NCBI GenBank assembly: GCA_033065855.1
Contig: JAVXUO010000385.1
Location: 62,001-126,000 of the forward strand
Reading direction: 5' to 3'
DNA: 64,000 nt
From: Escallonia rubra
Taxonomy: Eukaryota > Streptophyta > Magnoliopsida > Escalloniales > Escalloniaceae
Program-made: the position numbers and the translations under genes
Shown here: in pieces, positions 57,179-64,000 of the stretch
Layout: each line of letters begins with the position of its first letter
Numbering within the stretch: position 1 is the first letter of the stretch
The notes under the pieces: generated by a model
The model's database searches: none
Seen by the model: the letters and a program-made list of their open reading frames with translations, nothing else
Told to the model about the DNA's origin: nothing

Positions 57179-57800
57179 CAGGGGCGGATCCAGGAAGTTC
57201 AACCGGGGGGGGACCAAAAGTCATAAAAAAAATTGACGCCTAACATAAAAGAATTCGCGTTACGATTGAATACGTTAAATGTAAAATAGATTTGCTCAAT
57301 TTGACTAATAATCATATAATATCACTATTTATAGTGATCTATTTAACTTGATAAAGTTAGTCAACAACAAACTATTAATCTTGGATGAATTAAACTTAAC
57401 TCTTATTGTACATATGTATTACTAGTGCGATTACCAATTGTATGATGACAATAGTCATGTATAACATATTATAAGAATTTAAACTAAAAAAAATAAATTT
57501 AACTAACTTTGATCTATTAGTGTTTTCTTTATAATATGGTGATTTATAATTTGAAAGAATGAAGATGAACAAAAGAACGAAGAAGATAAAGACTACAACA
57601 GCCGGCGGCACAAAAAAGTAAATAACATAACGAAATGAAACTCTAATACATTCATTTATAATATATTGACATTGTAGTAAATATTTTAAACATATTTATC
57701 TATTATTTAAGACAACAAAAAAAAATTCTCAAACTATAGGGTGGGGTGGGGGGGGGGGGGGTGCCATGGCCCCCCCGGTCATGCTTGGGCTCCGCCCCTG
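57179..57800. mobile_element. Non-autonomous hAT-type element, 622 bp
   Basis: The left end is CAGGGGCGGATCCAGGAAG and the right end is GGGCTCCGCCCCTG. A perfect 8-bp duplication, TATCCAGA, flanks it at 57171-57178 and 57801-57808. The interior is A/T-rich with no coding capacity. The ends match the element at 20452-21596, so they are probably one superfamily lineage. Confidence 0.88.
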
Positions 57801-57809
57801 TATCCAGAA

Positions 57810-59815
57810 ACCTCTTTTTTAGGCCACTTTTACTTTTTAGGTACATTGTTAACAATCTTTCCGATAGATTTCAAATGCCACTTTTCGAAACCGAATATGT
57901 TTCCAAGAATTAAGAAGCACCCACGTCTTACTGGAAAACTTTTGGCTAACTTCGTCCAATTACTCAATCAAGAGAAATAAAGGAAGTCATTAGTTTCTAA
58001 ACTTTCAAAAATCTATAAAGCTTCGATATTAGGGAAGTGTGCCATATTTTCCCACGTCTTGACGGGAAAATTGTTCCTAAAATGCTTTTATATTCAACAC
58101 GACAATATTTACTGCAATGGTAATAGAAGTGATGTAGCAAAACAACTACTGATGAACGAGATTTGACAAGATGATGGAGTTTTAACAACAGGGTACCAAA
58201 ATTTTGCGATCTTTCCATATTGTGTTTGTCTGTCCTTTGTGGCATGTTGTATCTATTTTTATCGTATTAATACTTTTTTTCGAAACTCTCGCTACTTGAT
58301 TCCTTATGATTTTATTTGCAATGCATAAAATTAATACTACTTTCAATCTAAAATTATTGTTCACGATTGGCCTGCAGAAAATTTAAGGATTAAGAACTTG
58401 GTCCAATTACAATGTCATTCCCATCCTACCCCTCTTACATATATTTCTTTCCCGTAAAACCCTCGTAAGTACTCAACAGAAAAGCATATAATACCACCAA
58501 AAACATCAAGGAAAATTACACCCGATCACTTTGAGTTTTGGATATAATTAATACACTCACTACTCCTTTATTCGGAAAATACACTGATCTGTCTCGATAT
58601 TGGGTCTGTGTCTAACAAACTCCTATTATTTTTCACATCAACTGTTGTTGTTAAAATTAAATGAAAATCCAAATTACCCCTTATAAACCACAAACATTCC
58701 CAACTCCCACCAGCGACAGCCCACCTCACATCCCCATCCTTCCACCATCGCCAATCTCACACATGTCACTAACCAACCCTTCCACATCACCCATAACCAA
58801 TCTCCACCACCACCATCCTCCACATAGAAAACCACCCACCCACTCACAACTCTCTCGTCACCCACTACCAAATTCTACATGCGCGCGCACACACAAACAC
58901 CACCCCCCAAACACACTATCGGTGCTCTCAACCACCCCTACCCCATCCCACGTCCACGTGCATACACATGGCGCCCGCGCACACGCACACACATACACCC
59001 CACGGTCATGAATCACGACCCCCTCTTCCACCATCGATACTCCCACCCCCTACCCCTACACAGACACACGGGCAGTGACAGCAGATATACACATGTAGTA
59101 TATCTGTGTGACATGTCTGTGTGGGGGTGAGGGTGCGTTGCAGGAGTGTGTGCGTCCGACGACAGTGTGTATACAAGTGTGGGGGATGTTTGCGTGTGCG
59201 AAGGTCGAGGGTGGTTGACAAGGGTAGGGTGAGTGGGGTGATAAATGGGTGCGTGTAGTGGGTTTTATGTCTGGCGGTGGGCGGGTGACGAGTGTGACGT
59301 TAGCGGTGGTGACGTTAGCGGTGGTGGGAAGGCAGATGGACCTGTCGAGGGTGTGACGTATGGTTAACATTTGAAAATTCGTTACTCCTGCAAAGGTAAT
59401 TAAATCACTTTAACCAAAAAAATTAACACTATCCAAAGGTAGCGGGTCTCTGTATAATTTTTTAGACAATACATGCATCAAGTGTATTAAATTCAAAAAT
59501 TAAGGGATATTGAGTATAATTTTTTCAGAGACAAAAAAAGTAGTAGAATATCTAGCTAGGTACAACAAAAAAGATACTATTACACATCAATTCTTAGGAG
59601 AAAAAATTGAGGTGTAGGGTACAATAAACAAACCATGAAAGTTTGACATTTCAGACACTTCTACCCCCCATAGCCATAGTTAAAGAAACCGAAGCTTGAT
59701 TGGAGTCCTTCCAAGGAGGGAATAGCATACGTGTCAAGAACCCATTTGCCGGAGCCAACTGTTATACAGTACGTACGTGGTAGAAGCTCTTTTAGGCGCT
59801 CGTGAGAATGTTAAA
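57810..59815. other. Intergenic region upstream of the IQD gene
   Basis: Apart from the possible transposon at 58510-59540, no gene or clear regulatory motif is visible. A CT/CA microsatellite (59850-59905) begins the probable leader of the IQD gene. Confidence 0.4.
58510..59540. mobile_element. Possible long-TIR DNA transposon (about 1 kb)
   Basis: The left part (AAAATTACACCCGATC, TTTTGGATATAATTAATACA) is roughly inverted on the right (TGTATTAAATTCAAAAATTA, GAGTATAATTTTTT) over more than 80 bases with many mismatches. The centre (58680-59340) is CCACC- and CACAC-rich. No convincing target duplication was found, so the limits are approximate. Confidence 0.35.
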
Positions 59816-59849
59816 TACCAACGGCGAATGGGCGGGTCGGCAGTTACTA

Positions 59850-60144
59850 CTCCTCTCTCTCTCATACACACACACACACACACTTTTCCTCTCTCTGTAT
59901 TTGCAACTTGTGTCTACCTTCTTTATTCTGTGCAGTTGGTGTTATGATAGGTTTCTTGTCAAGAAATGGAGGAGATGAAGAAGAAAGGGTTCATGTAAGG
60001 GAGTTTTTCTAAGCTTATCATCAGGTTTGTCTTCTTTGCTTTGCTTCATTTGATTGATACCACTTAGCTTGGGGTATCTCTGTGTGTGTGTGTGTGGCTT
60101 ATGGTTCTGGAGTGGGTTAAAGTAGGTGAATCCATTCGCCGGAA
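59850..60144 (+). promoter_or_regulatory. Probable 5' leader of the IQD gene
   Basis: CT and CA microsatellites at 59850-59905 are followed by leader-like sequence up to the ATG at 60145. A possible small leader intron (donor near 59995, acceptor CATCAG near 60024) cannot be confirmed. A GT microsatellite lies at 60080-60096. Confidence 0.35.
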
Positions 60145-62998
60145 ATGGGGAAGAAAGGGAGCGGCTGGTTTTCGTCAGTGAAGAAGGTCTTCAAGCCTTC
60201 TTCCAAAGAGTTGCCGGATAAGAAGGTCAGTTTATATAATGTATAGTCTCTTCAAATGCAGTACAAAGAGATGTCTTTTGATTTGCACTGCATAGAGCGC
60301 CATTAGATCCGTTGCGTTAATAATCGCGTCAAACACGGTTTCTTTACTTTTTTTCGTAAAAATATAAAGAATGTCAATCTTTTCGGAGTACAACGAGACA
60401 CAATGTCACAGATTTTCATAATCACCGAAGGTGGACAATGTCGTTTTCTTTCTTTTTTTTGTTGTCGCACTTGCACGAATTATTATGTACCTACATTATT
60501 TCCTTAATCGCTTCATTAGTTTCTACTTTTTTCCTATAAACATTAAGGAAATTCTCTCTTCGAAATTAATAGGTACCATACATTAGGCCCAACAATTGAC
60601 CAACTGGTAAATCATTGTACATAGAGAGAGGGGAAGCATGCATGGCCCCTGTGACATAAACTAAACATGTAACAAATAGGTCAATCAGAGGTGGGTAAAT
60701 CTGTTTTTTCAGCCCGAGGAATGAGAATAGATCAGGAAAGAAAAATCAGTTTCATGGTGATCATGGTATTCTTTCATTTTCTCTTTTCTTGAGAATTAAA
60801 TTTCATGGTGAATGATGGCTGATTTCTTGGTGGATCCACATTTACTCGAATTTGTGGGTACATGCATGGTCCCCCTCTCCGGCTCTCCTCCTCAATCAAC
60901 ATGGTCTCACAAGTTGCAGACCGTGACATATAACTTTCGTGACACCTCTGCTATATCAACATCATCCAAAGTGATCATACATGTGCTTGCTACGTTAGAT
61001 CCCAATCATTCCAAGCAATTCGTACTGTTTATCGAGGTGACTGCTGAGCTGATCTAGGAGTCTAGTTGTACAATCAAGTGCTAACACTGAGCTATCGAAT
61101 GTTTGTTTTAGAAGGAAAGTGCAGACAAGTGGCAGCGTGATGATGTGCCCGAGGTCGTGTCGTTCGAGCATTTTCCTGCCGAGAGTTCACCAGATGTTAC
61201 GAATGATGATAGCAATGGGTCGTCCCCGGTTGCTGATGATCGAAACCACGCTATTGCTGTTGCCGTGGCCACCGCTGCAGCGGCTGAAGCTGCAGTTGCA
61301 GCTGCTCAGGCCGCTGCTAAAGTTGTTCGTTTGGCCGGATATGGACGTCACTCTAAGGAAGAAAGAGCTGCTACCCTCATTCAAGCATATTACCGAGGAT
61401 ATCTAGTAACACCTCTCTCTGTTCTCATGTAGCATCATACCATTTTTTTGGTGGAAATCTTAGAACGCAAGAATTCATTCTCAGATTAAACAAAGACAAT
61501 CAAAATGATTACAAGGGAAGTTAGGCAAAGTCCTAAGTTTCTTAGTGTATCTTATTGATTTCATACGAAATTGGTGGCACTGATCAGTTGATAGAAATAT
61601 TTATTCTGTTTGGATTCGTAGGCTAGGCGTGCTTTGCGAGCTTTAAAGGGGCTGGTGAGGCTGCAAGCACTAGTGAGGGGGCATAATGTGCGCAAGCAAG
61701 CGCAGATGACAATGCGATGCATGCAAGCTCTGGTGCGTGTGCAAGCAAGGGTGCGTGCGCGGAGACTCCAATTGACACATGAGAAGCTCCAGAAGAAGGT
61801 CGAGGAAGACGAGAGGCTCGTAGCGGACGAGGAAGAGCTAAAGTGGAGGAGGAGCCCGGCCAGGAGAGTTGAAACAGAAGGTTGGGATGGCAGGCATCAG
61901 AGCATGGACAAAGTCAAGGAAAATACCATGAGAAAGCATGATGCTGAGATGAAAAGGGAGAGAGCCCTTGCGTATGCTTTTGCCTACCAGGTTGGTTAGC
62001 TAATGCTGTTGTGTTTTCATTTTCAAAACAAAAGTGGTTTAGGAGTTTGGTCTTAATCCTTGGCTAGTTTTGCATTATATTCGAGTAGCACTATTGAGTA
62101 TTGAGAAATGAGAACTGAGTTGGTGAAGCACAAGTTTTAAGAAATCTATAACCATGTATCACATGCTAACATCTAATAAAGTTACAGAATACGTCAGTTA
62201 TGAATGAAACACGGGCATATCAGTTTGACATTAAAGTTACTAGAACATACACAATGTGTGTTCCAAAGAGAAATTCGGCTCCTATACAAGCTTACTCGAT
62301 GTCAATGGTCATATAATGTTTTGAAGCTTTATTATATAGTATAGTATTTTTGTCGTGTTTATGGTTTTTATGTACACAAGCAGCAACAACATCAGCAGTT
62401 CTTGCATTCGGAGAAGAACGGCGAGGATGTTGGATTCCGTGCCGACAAGCACGAGAAGCCGCAGTGGGGATGGAATTGGCTCGAGCGCTGGATGGCATCG
62501 CAACCCTATCATGTCCGAAACATAGGTCCCCAGGAGAGCTCCCACGTGACATTCACAACTACCGATGACATGTCCGAGAAGACTGTGGAAATGGACTTGG
62601 GTACACAGTTGGACTCGGAGAACTTCAACGCGGGCCGGCATAGCAGCGACCCTGTCGAATCGGGCCAATATTTGGCCCGGTCGCAGCGGCAACCGAGCAT
62701 GGATGGAGTCCCGAGCTACATGGCCCCAACCCAATCTGCAAAGGCCAAGGTTCGCGGCCAGGGCTCGGGCAAGCAGAGAAGCCCATTGACAACCCAGTGG
62801 AACCCATCAACGAAGAGAGGGATGGTGATTGGGCTGGGTTGCGACTCGTCGAGCTCCGGTGGAGGAACTGCGACCTACCAGGCCCCAAGGAGCCCAAGCC
62901 CAAAAGCTAATGGGTCTCGCGGGCAGGCTAAATGTTATACAGGCTACAGCCCAGATTCAAGTGGGGGAGATGGTGGCTACAGACATCATTTTGGTTGA
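60145..62998 (+). CDS. IQD (IQ67-domain) calmodulin-binding protein, 4 exons, 453 aa
   Basis: Exons 60145-60225, 61112-61405, 61622-61990, 62381-62998 (1362 nt, all phase 0). IQD proteins bind calmodulin and act as microtubule- or membrane-associated scaffolds. The N-terminus [20 protein letters not shown] is typical. An Ala-rich segment precedes the IQ67 domain at residues about 112-165, which has three IQ motifs: [25 protein letters not shown] and [16 protein letters not shown] phase-0 intron splits the first IQ motif (GYL / ARR), the position conserved in the family. Downstream are a charged segment, [23 protein letters not shown] and a Ser/Pro/Gly-rich tail ending YRHHFG. The start has no in-frame ATG immediately upstream. 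No lesion is seen. The exact IQD number was not assigned. AATAAA signals follow the stop (63007 and 63092). Confidence 0.95.
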
Positions 62999-63109
62999 TT
63001 GTGTCCAATAAAGCTTTTTATATATGTTGTGTAGTAACATTAAGGCTTCCTCTTATTTATTGGAAAGGGTTTGTTACAACTTTTGTGTTCAAATAAAGTT
63101 CCATTGAAG

Positions 63110-64000
63110 TGTTGAATTTTCATTTCTTGTAATTTGATCCTTGGACCTTGCTGAATTACATCTATATATATATATTCCCTTTCACTGCTTCAATAACTTG
63201 GACCATTTTTTCTTCCTTTTTCTTCATTCTACAAGTAAAGCTATGTTTTATTCCATTATGCTACAATAATTTCATTTTCTCTTCCTCTATCTTCACACTT
63301 GATCATTGCTATGTTCATAAGAACTTAAATCAAATGAGATTGTATCACTCGTCTCTTTAATACAATTTACCGCTAAAGAGTTATCAAGAAAAATGATTAC
63401 AGATAAGTAAAACAAGATAATGTAAAATTTTATTTGAGCTTTAAACCACTATCCCACGTGTTCCTGTACTCCCCCCTCAAATTTATGGAGTTTCGGTTTA
63501 AAGCTTCACGAATTTGACTTTTGACGCGAAATGATGATGAAATTGTTGCTGTTTATAAGCCACCGCCGAAGAAGACTTGAGACTTAAATGGGTTATGGAA
63601 ATAAAAGGTCACCACTGAAGAAGTTCTAACGGGCTAACATTGTGTTCTCCGAGGAATGAAATCCGTGTTACCAAAACTCCAAATCCAAAAAAGAGAAATA
63701 AATATATCCTTGACGGTAAAATCACACTTTGAAGGTAACAACTTAGGTTCTGTTTGACAAAGTTGTAATTTTTAATTTTGATTTTCTAAAAAATAAAATT
63801 TTAAAATTGATTGTGATTTTTATTTTGGACAAAAACTCACAAGTGTTTGATAGAAAGTATCATTTTCAGTTTTTTTTTCTTCTTTCTTTTTTCCCCCTTT
63901 CTTTGATACATCCTTACTTCTCATCCTAACACACAGATCACCACCAACCACCATTCATTGCCACCAACCCTCTACCATGCTCGCCACCAACCACCATCCA
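63110..64000. other. Intergenic tail
   Basis: No gene seen. From 63745 to 63880 the sequence (GTTTGACAAAGTTG.., AGTGTTTGATAGAAAG) resembles the MITE at 14631-15083 and may be another family member running to the edge. A CCACC-rich stretch follows to 64000. Confidence 0.4.

Noticed and set aside
1-64000. CRISPR arrays, rRNA or tRNA genes, organellar DNA
   Set aside because: None seen: tandem repeats here lack spacer structure, and no tRNA cloverleaf or rRNA core sequence was recognised beyond the SINE heads.

Overview
This is a plant nuclear window, most likely from a eudicot. It has spliced genes with GT-AG introns, plant-only gene families (IQD, FAR1, plant mobile domain), and dense transposon debris including a chromodomain LTR element, copia, LINE, hAT, Mutator-like and SINE sequence. 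I could not name the species. Exon models were built by hand from splice signals, reading phase and recognisable protein motifs; no alignment was run.

Layout, left to right. (1) 49-12263, minus: a 23-exon gene for a GMI1-type protein (GHKL ATPase plus, off the window, an SMC hinge), cut by the left edge after 844 codons. (2) About 13.4-20.05 kb: wreckage of copia elements (pol on minus, gag on plus), a LINE tail and a small inverted-repeat element. (3) 20452-21596: a non-autonomous hAT-type element with a perfect 8-bp target duplication. (4) 21855-30253, minus: a short-chain dehydrogenase/reductase gene or, more likely, pseudogene. Its large last intron holds a very young LTR element (23448-27078) that has lost RT, RNase H and the integrase core but keeps one open gag-protease-zinc-finger-chromodomain frame. 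An upstream intron holds a SINE split by a hAT-like element. (5) About 31.1-38.09 kb, plus: a complete phosphatidylinositol synthase gene in 10 coding exons (225 aa). (6) 39582-51363: an 11.8-kb Mutator-like element with 2.5-2.9-kb terminal inverted repeats, a FAR1/MULE transposase on plus and a plant-mobile-domain/Ulp1-protease fusion on minus, converging in the middle. Both genes appear to start inside the terminal repeats and share a first exon. A 136-bp miniature element with similar ends follows at 51390-51525. (7) 51.5-59.8 kb: gene-poor, with microsatellites, another hAT-type element (57179-57800) and a probable inverted-repeat element (58510-59540). (8) 60145-62998, plus: a complete four-exon IQD calmodulin-binding protein gene (453 aa).

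The four host loci (GMI1, the reductase, PIS, IQD) show no shared pathway. The one region where genes clearly work together is the Mutator-like element, whose architecture (long inverted repeats with promoters, two convergent genes) parallels maize MuDR with a different second gene. That element and the RT-less chromodomain LTR element are the best candidates for something new.
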